DNA of 64,000 bases from Mycolicibacterium hodleri (GTDB lineage: Bacteria > Actinomycetota > Actinomycetes > Mycobacteriales > Mycobacteriaceae), in assembly GCF_006439015.1 (NCBI RefSeq), contig NZ_RCZG01000004.1, positions 564,910 through 628,909 of the forward strand, in the 5' to 3' direction. Position numbers and translations under genes: made by a program. Shown piece after piece: positions 34,160-41,586 of the stretch. The first letter of the stretch is position 1; every line of letters starts with the position of its first letter. The notes below the pieces were generated by a model. The model was not told the DNA's origin and did no database searches. It saw only the letters and a list, made by a program, of their open reading frames with translations.

Positions 34160-37100
34160 CTAGCGCGCTCGACCGAGTTCATTGGCGGGTGGGAGGTGTT
34201 CTTCGACCGCTGCCGGTGTTCGCCGACGTGCTCGAGCCGCTGGTCCCTCTCTCGCTAGGGAAGTCGCAGGCGATCCGGCGGAGAAAAGCGACGGGGCCAC
34301 CGGACCCGCCGAAGCCTCCCGTCCTCTGAAACCCGTTGTCACGCCCGGTGTCCGAGCAGCTCCAACACCGGATCCACCCACGTCGACTCCACGGTCGGCG
34401 TCGGAGTCATTGATTTGGGTCCCCCCTTCGGAACCGGGTCGATACGGCAGGCTTGGTGGCCAGCCGGTGTCAGAACTCCGGCCGACGGGGCTGGATCCGG
34501 CGGCACTGGCGCCGCTGGACACGGGGGCAGCCTCCGGCGGGAACACCGCCTCGGACACCCGGCGAAAGCTGCTCGCCGTGCCCTCGACGGACGCGTACTC
34601 AGTGCCGGGCGGCACCTGCCTCCGATGCGCGGCGTCGGGACCGCGTCCGAAGAGACTCGGGGTGAAACTGCTCTCGTATTCGCTGCCAGGCCGAACGGGC
34701 ACCTGCGTGGCCCGGGCCGCGTGGGGCCGACTCGTCTGCGGGTCCTCCTGGGCCACTTGCTGCCCCGAGGGTTGCTCGGGCTTCGGCGTGGGGGACGGCA
34801 CCACGGGCGGCGGTGGTCCTTGCCCTGCGCCCGTCGCGTGCTCGAGGTACTGGCGCCATGCCTGCAGATAGCCGAACAGATGCTGGGCATAGTCGGTCGG
34901 CGCGGGCACCCCCGGCACGCTGGGCATGGGTGGCGTAGGAGGCATGAACGGCGCCGCCGGAGGCATGGTGGGGATCGCCCACGGGGCGGACGGACCGGGC
35001 GTCATTCCAGGCGCCATGCCGGATGCCATGGTCGCCAGCGGCTCCAACAGCTGTCGCCAGGCCTGCAGGTAGGCAAAGAACGGCTGGCTCTCGTCCATCG
35101 GTGATGGTGATGGTGTCATCGGTCGACCTCCGGCGGTTGGGGTGGCTGGGCTAGTGGGAGTGCTGCCCGGCAAGGTGCCGGGCGGGTCCAATGGGTGGGG
35201 CAACGACTCCTGGCAGTACTCCGAGTCGACGACGCGTAGCGCTCGGGTGTCGGGCGGCTCGCGGTTCTCGATGTCGAAGACGTAGCAGTAGTCTCCAGCC
35301 GGCGTCGGCATGCGAACCGGACTCGACATGCCCTGATCGAGGAACCCGTACGGAAAACGCCAGCTTAGCGTCGTCGTCTCCCGACGATCGAGACCGCCCG
35401 ACTGGACCCAGATGTAGTGGTCCAGAACGGCATTCACAGCGTGACGCCCCGATTCGCCCGCCGCCTCCATCGAGGTCATTCGGGTGAACGTCTTGGTCCA
35501 GGTGCCCGCGAACACCACCGAGTTGTTGTGCACTTGGTAGCCGCCATGGCGCGCTTGCCAGACATTGCGCTGCTCGAGATCTTCGAGCCAGAAGTCCTCC
35601 GGGGGTCTGCTGCCCCAGGACGTGTTGTGCGGGTTCCACGGATCGCGGCCGGGTCGGTTCGGCCAGTCCCCGATGATGGGAACCAGGTACGGCGTCTCGT
35701 TTCGAACCGCGCGGCCACCGCCCTGGCCGGGCCCACCCGCCATGATCAGCCCTCGATCGAGGGCGAACCACGACGGCCACGGCAGGAGCGCCTCGGGGAC
35801 GTTCGCGACGTTACTGGTGAGGGCACTGGCGATCTGGCGCCACACCTCGGCCGCAATCTCGTCGGCCGTGCAGTCGCGGGCGGCCTTGCCGCGTCCCAAC
35901 TCGTCGACCAGGTGACGGGAGGGAGTGTTGAAGTCGCCGATGTCCACCGAGAGCACCGAGACGTGACCGTCGCGGGCCAATGTCGGTCGCCTCTCCCACA
36001 TCCCGTGCTGGTTGATCGACGACAGTGCCCACTCAGTTCCCGAGTAGTACATGTGCCCGCGCAGCAGCTGGAATTCCGTGTCGAAGAAGTACTGAATCCC
36101 GCCCAACGTCTGGAACCGGTCCCAGGGCACCCGCCCCATTTGGTCCATGGCGTAGGGGTCTCGCCGGCCCTGCGGCCGCATCGCGTCGGGCTCTAGCGGG
36201 CCGCCGGCCGGCGGGACTGACGTCGAGAATCCATCCAACTCGCCCACCGTGCCACCGGTTCCGGCGTTGCGCAGCGCCTCCGTGATGATCTCGGCCGCCG
36301 GAGCGTCGACGGCGACGACGGTGTAATCCGGTGCCACCCGCGTACCGTCACCCAGCGTGATCTGGACCCTCGGTCTGAGGTGGGGCGGCTGATCCGGGTC
36401 GAACGCGGGCGGATCGAGGCGTTCGGCCGCACCGCGGACGAAGCTGACGCCCAACTCGATCAGGTGGCGGTACCAGTGGTCGAACCACGACTCGGTGGTC
36501 GGACCGTTGAGCACCCCGTCGGCCTTGTTGTCGCGACGGTCCATCTGCAGCTGCAGCTGCAGGTAGGTGGTGAGGTTCGTGCGTGCGTCACCCCAGCGCG
36601 AGTCGAAAGCGGCCAACACCCTTGGCATTTCGCGAAGGAGCTCGTCGAAGGGCGGGGTATAGGAGAAACGGGGGGTTCCCGTGGCGTCGTCACGGCCGAC
36701 GAAGTAGTCGTAGGCCGACAGGTTCTGCAGTTCCTTCGCCCGACGAAGGGGGCTGGTGGTGAGGTACCGCACCAACCTACTCACGAAGGTACCCACGTCG
36801 GCAGCCGTGAAGCCCAGTTCCGCGAGCTGGCTTACGATGCCGAGGAACTCGGCGGGGCTGCGTGGCGCTTCGCGCGGGAAGACGAGCGACGGCTTACCCT
36901 CCACCGTGGTGCCCTGGGTGACCACGCGCCTCACGTTGTCCAACACCGTGCGCGACGTGGGTTGCCAACTGACCTCGCCGTTCGGCCGTGCAAAGGCTTG
37001 GTAGACGGGGATCCGTTGGAACAGATCCCAGGTATGCAGGTAATACGCCGGGAAGAACCGGAAGCCATGTTCACCGGCAACTGCTCGCGCGGGACGTCGC

Positions 37101-37390
37101 GGCTTACCCCGCCGGCCGGGGAAGGGCCTCAGTTCGGCATGGCTTCCGTCGTGCGTGCCCACCGTCGAGTACTGGGAGGCGGCAAGGCCGCCGAGTTTCA
37201 CGGGCGGATAGAAGCCCGCCGGTTCGCTGTCGAGTCCGTTGCGTTCGTCCTCGCGATACTCATACACCGTGACGTCGAAGCCGCGCTCCGCCAGTTCGTG
37301 CGCAGCGGTGAGGCCTGCGATGCCTGCACCGAGAATCGCGACGGTCGGCCGTCGCTCGCAGGAGCCTGGCGTCGTGATGCACTCGGTCAC
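34160..37390 (-). CDS. Amine-oxidase/desaturase-like flavoenzyme with long Pro-rich C-terminal extension (candidate nanocompartment cargo)
   Basis: A 1076-residue protein. Residues about 15-690 form an FAD-dependent oxidoreductase of the amine oxidase/carotenoid desaturase class: Rossmann motif VAILGAGIAGLTAAHELAER (glycines 21-26), GEHGFRFFPAYYLHTWDLF, and a C-terminal FAD-closing segment near VVFAGTWTKTFTRMTSMEAA. From about residue 700 a low-complexity Pro/Ala/Ser/Gly-rich tail of about 370 residues follows. In it YLQAWRQ occurs twice (Tyr774 and Tyr841), flanked by Pro/Met-rich linkers, and PGSEY/PGTEY elements recur. Disordered Pro-rich tails of this kind serve as cargo-loading regions in some encapsulin systems (known), so a targeting role is inferred. 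The GTG at 37390 overlaps the SCP2-like stop (GTGA). It is the last gene of the shell operon. Confidence 0.75.
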   Translation of the reverse strand: MTECITTPGSCERRPTVAILGAGIAGLTAAHELAERGFDVTVYEYREDERNGLDSEPAGFYPPVKLGGLAASQYSTVGTHDGSHAELRPFPGRRGKPRRPARAVAGEHGFRFFPAYYLHTWDLFQRIPVYQAFARPNGEVSWQPTSRTVLDNVRRVVTQGTTVEGKPSLVFPREAPRSPAEFLGIVSQLAELGFTAADVGTFVSRLVRYLTTSPLRRAKELQNLSAYDYFVGRDDATGTPRFSYTPPFDELLREMPRVLAAFDSRWGDARTNLTTYLQLQLQMDRRDNKADGVLNGPTTESWFDHWYRHLIELGVSFVRGAAERLDPPAFDPDQPPHLRPRVQITLGDGTRVAPDYTVVAVDAPAAEIITEALRNAGTGGTVGELDGFSTSVPPAGGPLEPDAMRPQGRRDPYAMDQMGRVPWDRFQTLGGIQYFFDTEFQLLRGHMYYSGTEWALSSINQHGMWERRPTLARDGHVSVLSVDIGDFNTPSRHLVDELGRGKAARDCTADEIAAEVWRQIASALTSNVANVPEALLPWPSWFALDRGLIMAGGPGQGGGRAVRNETPYLVPIIGDWPNRPGRDPWNPHNTSWGSRPPEDFWLEDLEQRNVWQARHGGYQVHNNSVVFAGTWTKTFTRMTSMEAAGESGRHAVNAVLDHYIWVQSGGLDRRETTTLSWRFPYGFLDQGMSSPVRMPTPAGDYCYVFDIENREPPDTRALRVVDSEYCQESLPHPLDPPGTLPGSTPTSPATPTAGGRPMTPSPSPMDESQPFFAYLQAWRQLLEPLATMASGMAPGMTPGPSAPWAIPTMPPAAPFMPPTPPMPSVPGVPAPTDYAQHLFGYLQAWRQYLEHATGAGQGPPPPVVPSPTPKPEQPSGQQVAQEDPQTSRPHAARATQVPVRPGSEYESSFTPSLFGRGPDAAHRRQVPPGTEYASVEGTASSFRRVSEAVFPPEAAPVSSGASAAGSSPVGRSSDTGWPPSLPYRPGSEGGTQINDSDADRGVDVGGSGVGAARTPGVTTGFRGREASAGPVAPSLFSAGSPATSLAREGPAARARRRTPAAVEEHLPPANELGRAR
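34850..35071 (-). repeat. Repeated YLQAWRQ peptide motif in the flavoenzyme tail
   Basis: Two copies of Tyr-Leu-Gln-Ala-Trp-Arg-Gln are encoded at 35051-35071 and 34850-34870. Their contexts are QPFFAYLQAWRQLLEPLA and HLFGYLQAWRQYLEHATG. The codons differ between copies (for example GCC versus GCA for Ala), so the peptide, not just the DNA, appears conserved. Each predicts a short amphipathic helix inside an otherwise disordered tail. Confidence 0.85.
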
Positions 37391-37791
37391 GTGGTCACCG
37401 TCCTGAGCGCGGACAACAACTCGGGCTGTGAGGGCGCCCGGACCGCGGCGTGGACGTAGGCGAGGAGTGTGTCGTGCGCCCGCAGAACGTCGTCGAACGA
37501 GCCGCGCACGCTTACTGCGCCCATCTCCACGGCCTCCCCGAGTCCGACCCTCGCATCGAGCACGTCGAGGATGACGGTCCGGGAGGTGGCGATTCGGGCG
37601 CCGGCGAACTCCGCTGCTCCGTCGGAGACTTCGAGCGTGCCCCCACCCCACAACGAGAAGAGCTCACCGTCGACGTCGAGCTCGACCACGAGTGGTCCGA
37701 GGGTCTCGAGCACCAGGCGGTAACTGTCGGGCACCTCATCGGCGAGGTGCCCGACCGACTGCCGCAGCAGCGACGAAACGTGATCAGCCAT
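37387..37791 (-). CDS. SCP2-like sterol/lipid-carrier domain protein
   Basis: A 134-residue single-domain protein. The order of strands and helices (YRLVLETLGPLVVELDVDGE, LEVSDGA, ATSRTVILDVLDAR, then VEMGAVSVRGSFDDVLR) fits the SCP2/alkylsulfatase C-terminal lipid-binding fold. It could hold a prenyl or polyene intermediate for the enzymes of the operon. Its start overlaps the CrtC-like stop by 8 bases and its stop overlaps the flavoenzyme GTG. Confidence 0.65.
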   Translation of the reverse strand: MADHVSSLLRQSVGHLADEVPDSYRLVLETLGPLVVELDVDGELFSLWGGGTLEVSDGAAEFAGARIATSRTVILDVLDARVGLGEAVEMGAVSVRGSFDDVLRAHDTLLAYVHAAVRAPSQPELLSALRTVTT

Positions 37792-38806
37792 GCAGGAACT
37801 CGAATACTCCAGCGCCAGTGAAGTCGATGCGCTCGCCGTTGATGGAGCCGCGCACTCGCGCTGTACCACCCGTTTCGCACAGCACTGTCGTCCGGTCCAA
37901 ATGCACCTCGCTCGGTTGTGCCAGGCGGGCGTAGGACTGCGACAGGAACTCTGCGTGCACCGTGTCGTCCACCCGCGTCGCCGTGATCTCGACTCGCTGC
38001 GGGACTCCCGGCACCTCGCCGTCCACGAGCAGTCGCATCGTGGCGGGGAGGGTGCAGTCCGCGGGGCGCCCAAGCAGTCCGCAGGACTGCGTTTGCACTG
38101 CAGCATGTCGGAATATCGCGGCGGGTTCGTCGTGGTGCCACACGTAGAGCGCCTGTGACAAGCAACGCAGCCTTCTCCGGTCGGTCATCTGAAGGAAGAC
38201 CAGCGACCACGGATCGTCGGGACTGTGCGGGAGGATGGTGCCCCAGGTCCAGCTGAAGTCTCCGCCCCACCAGAAACGGCCCCAATTGTGGTCGTGATAT
38301 GCGACCTCACTCTCCAGGAGATGCTCTCGACCGCCGATCTGCAGCCACCCGTCAGCGCGCAAGCGCGGCACGAAGAGCCAGGACATCCTTCCGTCCCCGA
38401 CCGGCTGGTTGTTGACGACGAAGGGCCGGCTCACCGTGGTGAGGTGCAACTCGCCGACGATGCCGTGTCCGGGCAGATCGATCACCACGTCGTACCCGTC
38501 GGGTCGGATCACCATCCGGTTGCCGCCGATGGAGAGGACGCCGAGGTCAGCGGACACGTCGAGCTCGGAGTCGTCGAACCGCTCGATGGCGCCCGTCCAG
38601 CTCTCGTCGTGTGCAATGACGATGACACGCGGTGCCAGCCGAAATCGACCGTCGCGGCAGGCCTGGTGGGTGAGGCTGAAGTTGATCAGAATCCGAGCGC
38701 CGTGCGCGTGGACCACGAAGTGGTACCACTCCTTGAATCCCTCCGGTCGGGCGGTGGCAAGGATTGGGGCTCGAAGGAAGTCGCTTCCGGCGAGCGAGGC
38801 GGTCAT
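37784..38806 (-). CDS. CrtC/AttH-like protein (hydroxyneurosporene synthase, lipocalin-type hydratase family)
   Basis: A 340-residue protein with two lipocalin-like halves. GFKEWYHFVVHAHGARILIN near the start and YHDHNWGRFWWGGDFSWTWG near residue 180 are the hallmark elements of the CrtC/AttH family. The family includes carotenoid 1,2-hydratase, which adds water to polyene ends, and related terpenoid-modifying enzymes. The ATG at 38806 overlaps the upstream small gene (ATGA). Its neighbours, a polyprenyl synthase and a desaturase-like flavoenzyme, support a terpenoid substrate. Confidence 0.75.
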   Translation of the reverse strand: MTASLAGSDFLRAPILATARPEGFKEWYHFVVHAHGARILINFSLTHQACRDGRFRLAPRVIVIAHDESWTGAIERFDDSELDVSADLGVLSIGGNRMVIRPDGYDVVIDLPGHGIVGELHLTTVSRPFVVNNQPVGDGRMSWLFVPRLRADGWLQIGGREHLLESEVAYHDHNWGRFWWGGDFSWTWGTILPHSPDDPWSLVFLQMTDRRRLRCLSQALYVWHHDEPAAIFRHAAVQTQSCGLLGRPADCTLPATMRLLVDGEVPGVPQRVEITATRVDDTVHAEFLSQSYARLAQPSEVHLDRTTVLCETGGTARVRGSINGERIDFTGAGVFEFLHG

Positions 38807-39081
38807 CGCAGCCACCGCGAACTCATCGAGGCGGCCGGAGGGGTCGCTGCCTCGCCGAAGTGCTGGGCCGGTGCGGGTTCCGCGAGCCGCTCGATTGCCT
38901 CACCGAGGCCGGCAAGCCCCAATAGCGCAAAGACCAGATCATCTGCTGCACAGCGAGTTTGGCCCTGCTCGCCATTCTCGGCCAACGCCTGAACCACCTT
39001 GGCCAGGCCAGCCAGTCCCACCAGGTAGCCGACGAAGCTGCTCTGCTCCGCCAGCGCCTGACTCGGATCGGTGAGCGTCAT
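38803..39081 (-). CDS. Small helical protein with an internal duplication, unknown function
   Basis: A 92-residue protein. Two related hydrophobic helices are visible: SSFVGYLVGLAGLAKVVQAL (residues about 14-33) and LVFALLGLAGLGEAIERL (about 49-66). They share the GLAGL core, joined by a polar loop with one cysteine, and a flexible Ala/Pro-rich tail follows. It is not recognised as a family member. It overlaps both neighbours by 4 bases. The first helix resembles the YLQAWRQ segments of the flavoenzyme tail in its aromatic/hydrophobic-Gly-Tyr-Leu pattern, so it may interact with the same partner. Confidence 0.7.
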   Translation of the reverse strand: MTLTDPSQALAEQSSFVGYLVGLAGLAKVVQALAENGEQGQTRCAADDLVFALLGLAGLGEAIERLAEPAPAQHFGEAATPPAASMSSRWLR

Positions 39082-39536
39082 GCGAAACCCTCCGGGCGCA
39101 AGCGAGCCAGGACGGAGTCGTCGAGTCCGTGCCCGACTACCGCATCGGCCAGCAGTTCGACCCAGGCGTCTGGGGCCGCGTTGGGGGACGCGGGGCCGTC
39201 GAGGACGTTCAGGCTCAACGTCTCCCAGACACGGCGGAGGTTTTCGACCGCCTCGGAGGCGATCAGCCCGTCTCGCAGTTGCGCCCCTGCTGGCGTCTGC
39301 GCGTAGCGCCGCCCCTCGGCGACGAGCAGATCGTGCAAGCCTCTCGCGGCTACCGGGTTGCCGAACACCGCGCGACGAGCACCGAGAAGCAGCTCGAACA
39401 CGGAACGTTCGGCCCCACCAGCCTGCTCCGGAGGGGCGGGAAGCAGCCGCGGGGCCGACTGCTCGACGAGGGTCAGGGTGAGCTCGCGGATGCGCTCCAA
39501 TTCGGCCAGCATGCCGATCAGGGCTTCGGGGTTCAT
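39078..39536 (-). CDS. Alpha-helical protein of unknown function in shell operon
   Basis: A 152-residue protein, apparently all helical. It opens with PEALIGMLAELERIRELTL, then a short Pro-rich linker (LLPAPPEQAG) and three to four further helices (FELLLGARRAVFG, LHDLLVAEGRRYA, VENLRRVWETLSL, WVELLADAVVG). No catalytic motif or membrane segment is seen, and I do not recognise the family. It overlaps the polyprenyl synthase stop (ATGA) and the next gene's start, so it is an integral member of the operon. Confidence 0.7.
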   Translation of the reverse strand: MNPEALIGMLAELERIRELTLTLVEQSAPRLLPAPPEQAGGAERSVFELLLGARRAVFGNPVAARGLHDLLVAEGRRYAQTPAGAQLRDGLIASEAVENLRRVWETLSLNVLDGPASPNAAPDAWVELLADAVVGHGLDDSVLARLRPEGFA

Positions 39537-40717
39537 CGGGTCCGCCCGTGCACGTAGTCCACCACGCCGGCAAGCATGTCCCGGTGCCGACTGGGCGGGA
39601 ACCACTCGAGACCGGCAAGCGCGTCCGTCGCCTTCCGCGCATGCTGGCCAGCGACCTCGCGCGCGTGCTCGAGCGAACCGACGCGCTGCATCAGCGCGTA
39701 AAGCCAGCGGATGTCATCCAGGGTCTTGGACTCCGAATGACGTTGTCCCTCAAGCTGGGCCGTGATTTCGGCCCGCCCGGCCTGGGACAGCTCGCCGCGG
39801 ACGGTCAGCCGGTCCAGCAGGTCGGCGAGCCCGAGTTCACCCTCAGAACCCGGACGCCGCTTGGACAGGATTCGTACGGCGCGCGCCTGGTCTTCCGGCT
39901 CGGCGGAGCGCAAGGCATGCAACAGCATCAGGGTCCGCTTGCCCTCCCAGAGGTCGCCACCGATCTCCTTGCCGTATTCCTCCGGGTCCGCCCGAAGATT
40001 CAGCAGGTCGTCGGTGATCTGGAAGGCCGCTCCGAGGTGCCGCCCGAGGGACTCCAGCGGTATCAACCGCTCGGGCCCGGCGCCTGCGGCCACCGCCCCG
40101 GCCTGCAGCGGTGTGATGAATGAGTACCAGCTCGTCTTGAGCTCCACCATCTCGAGATAGTCCGCATCCAGGAGCTGCCACGTGTTGGAGCGCACCCACT
40201 CGAGCTCGAGCGCCTGACCCTCGACGGTCTGCCGGGTCATGTGGGAGACGGCCCGCAGGATGCGCAACGCTGGTCCGAGCCCGACCCGCTCAACATTGTC
40301 GAGCAAGGGTTGCAACGACAACGAGAGCATGGCGTCGCCGACGTTGACGGCGATCGGGACGCCGTGGTCGATGTGCAGAGTGGGCCTGCCGCGCCGCGAC
40401 CACGACTCGTCCTCGATGTCGTCGTGGATGAGAAAGGCGTTGTGGTACAGCTCGAGCGTCGCCGCGGTCGGCAAGATGGCCTCGAGATGGCCGCCGAGTC
40501 CGAGGCACGTGGCGATGCTCAGAGCCGGCCGAAGCGCCTTCCCGCCGCGGCGCGGATAGTCGAGGATCAGGTCGTGCAAGCTGCCCGACCCGCGCTTGAC
40601 CGGGCTGTAGAGCCGACCGATCTCGCCGTCGCAGGCGTCCTTGCACAGGGCGAGGTAGTCCTCGAGCACGGCCGATGCCGACGGGACCGAACGCTCCTCA
40701 GGCAGAGTCGAAGTCAT
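39533..40717 (-). CDS. Polyprenyl (geranylgeranyl-type) diphosphate synthase
   Basis: A 394-residue trans-isoprenyl diphosphate synthase that condenses isopentenyl diphosphate with allylic diphosphates. The first aspartate-rich motif is LIHDDIEDESWSRRGRPT (Asp99, 100, 103). The second is QITDDLLNLRAD (Asp236, 237), where the usual third Asp is Asn. The GGKALRP lysine/arginine substrate segment is near residue 60. It lies 6 bases after the shell-like gene and starts the enzymatic part of the operon. Polyprenyl synthases and terpene cyclases are known neighbours of family 2B encapsulins. Confidence 0.88.
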   Translation of the reverse strand: MTSTLPEERSVPSASAVLEDYLALCKDACDGEIGRLYSPVKRGSGSLHDLILDYPRRGGKALRPALSIATCLGLGGHLEAILPTAATLELYHNAFLIHDDIEDESWSRRGRPTLHIDHGVPIAVNVGDAMLSLSLQPLLDNVERVGLGPALRILRAVSHMTRQTVEGQALELEWVRSNTWQLLDADYLEMVELKTSWYSFITPLQAGAVAAGAGPERLIPLESLGRHLGAAFQITDDLLNLRADPEEYGKEIGGDLWEGKRTLMLLHALRSAEPEDQARAVRILSKRRPGSEGELGLADLLDRLTVRGELSQAGRAEITAQLEGQRHSESKTLDDIRWLYALMQRVGSLEHAREVAGQHARKATDALAGLEWFPPSRHRDMLAGVVDYVHGRTR

Positions 40718-40723
40718 TTCGCA

Positions 40724-41515
40724 TCATGGCTTGATGAGGGCAACTATGCCGCCCACGTCCTTGATTCTGACCGCATAGCGAATGCGGACGCTGACTGCGA
40801 TGGTCCCCGCGGTGGTGTCACCGACGACCTCCAGGCTGGGAAAGACGCTGACGGCAAGGTCCACCGGCTCCTCCCCGGGTGAGGCATCCACGGCCCGCCC
40901 GTGTGGAATACGCTGACGTCGACCGAGCAGGATTCCCTGAGCGAATTTCTTTGCAGGCGGGGTTGTTTCGACCACCTCGGCACGGTGCAGAGAATTGATG
41001 TTCGGTGGACCGAATAGCACCTCGGTGCCGGGCACCCCGCTCACCAGTGTGCTGACGACCTTGAGCCCCGCCGTAGTCGTAATGAGACACGACGATGCCC
41101 GGTATCCGGCCTTCTCCACTCTCACCCGGGCGTCGATGAGCGAGCCCACCACCGTGTCGGGCGTTGCGTCGTTAAGAGGCAGATCCGGTGTACCCGCCTT
41201 TCGCAACGCCGGGATGACCGCGTCATCGACTTTGGCCGCGAGCTCGACGGTCATGGCCGTCACGCGGGCGAGCAGCGAGTCGGGAATCGGCGCGATCGCC
41301 TGGGCGAGTGTCACGTCGAAGTCGACGGTGGCCGATACCAGAGCAGGTAACGCGGCGTTCGGGTCGGGGTTGTTCACGACGTCGCCGCGGACCCGAGCCT
41401 GGCCGGGATCGCCGGTGTCCCAACGTGGGATGGCCTGCCAGGCGATGCTGGTCTGCTCGAACGTCTCCTGCACTGTCCGATTGGCAATGGCCAACCGCTC
41501 TGCGCTCAGGTACAT
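40724..41515 (-). CDS. Encapsulin-like HK97-fold shell protein (candidate)
   Basis: A 263-residue protein whose element order matches encapsulins. It has an N-terminal helix (ERLAIANRTVQETFE), a linker IPRWDTGDPGQARV, and an extended-loop-like strand pair (ALVSATVDFDVTLAQAIAPI, 58-76). The spine helix SLLARVTAMTVELAAKVDDA (80-99) follows. An A-domain contains CLITTTAGLKVV, GILLGRRQRIPHG and SPGEEPVDLAVS. The final strand (VRIRYAVRIKDVGGIVALI) resembles the last strand of encapsulins. No cyclic-nucleotide-binding insertion is present. It is not flanked by any phage genes. ATG at 41515 follows a strong GAGGGGGG run. It heads the terpenoid operon and could build a shell around its enzymes. I base the fold call on pattern alone. 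Confidence 0.62.
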   Translation of the reverse strand: MYLSAERLAIANRTVQETFEQTSIAWQAIPRWDTGDPGQARVRGDVVNNPDPNAALPALVSATVDFDVTLAQAIAPIPDSLLARVTAMTVELAAKVDDAVIPALRKAGTPDLPLNDATPDTVVGSLIDARVRVEKAGYRASSCLITTTAGLKVVSTLVSGVPGTEVLFGPPNINSLHRAEVVETTPPAKKFAQGILLGRRQRIPHGRAVDASPGEEPVDLAVSVFPSLEVVGDTTAGTIAVSVRIRYAVRIKDVGGIVALIKP

Positions 41516-41586
41516 GCCGCGATCCCCCCTCGGAGTCTGTGGGAATTGTCGCAGACGGAGGCATTCCGCGTACGCAGTCCGGCCAG

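Noticed and set aside
34182..35104. Plus-strand open frames opposite the flavoenzyme tail
   Set aside because: Arg/Gly/Pro-rich shadows without motifs. The minus frame is continuous with a clear catalytic domain and contains the conserved YLQAWRQ repeats.
40724..41515. Shell-like protein as part of a prophage
   Set aside because: No terminase, portal, protease, tail or integrase genes are present; all neighbours are metabolic genes in one tight operon.
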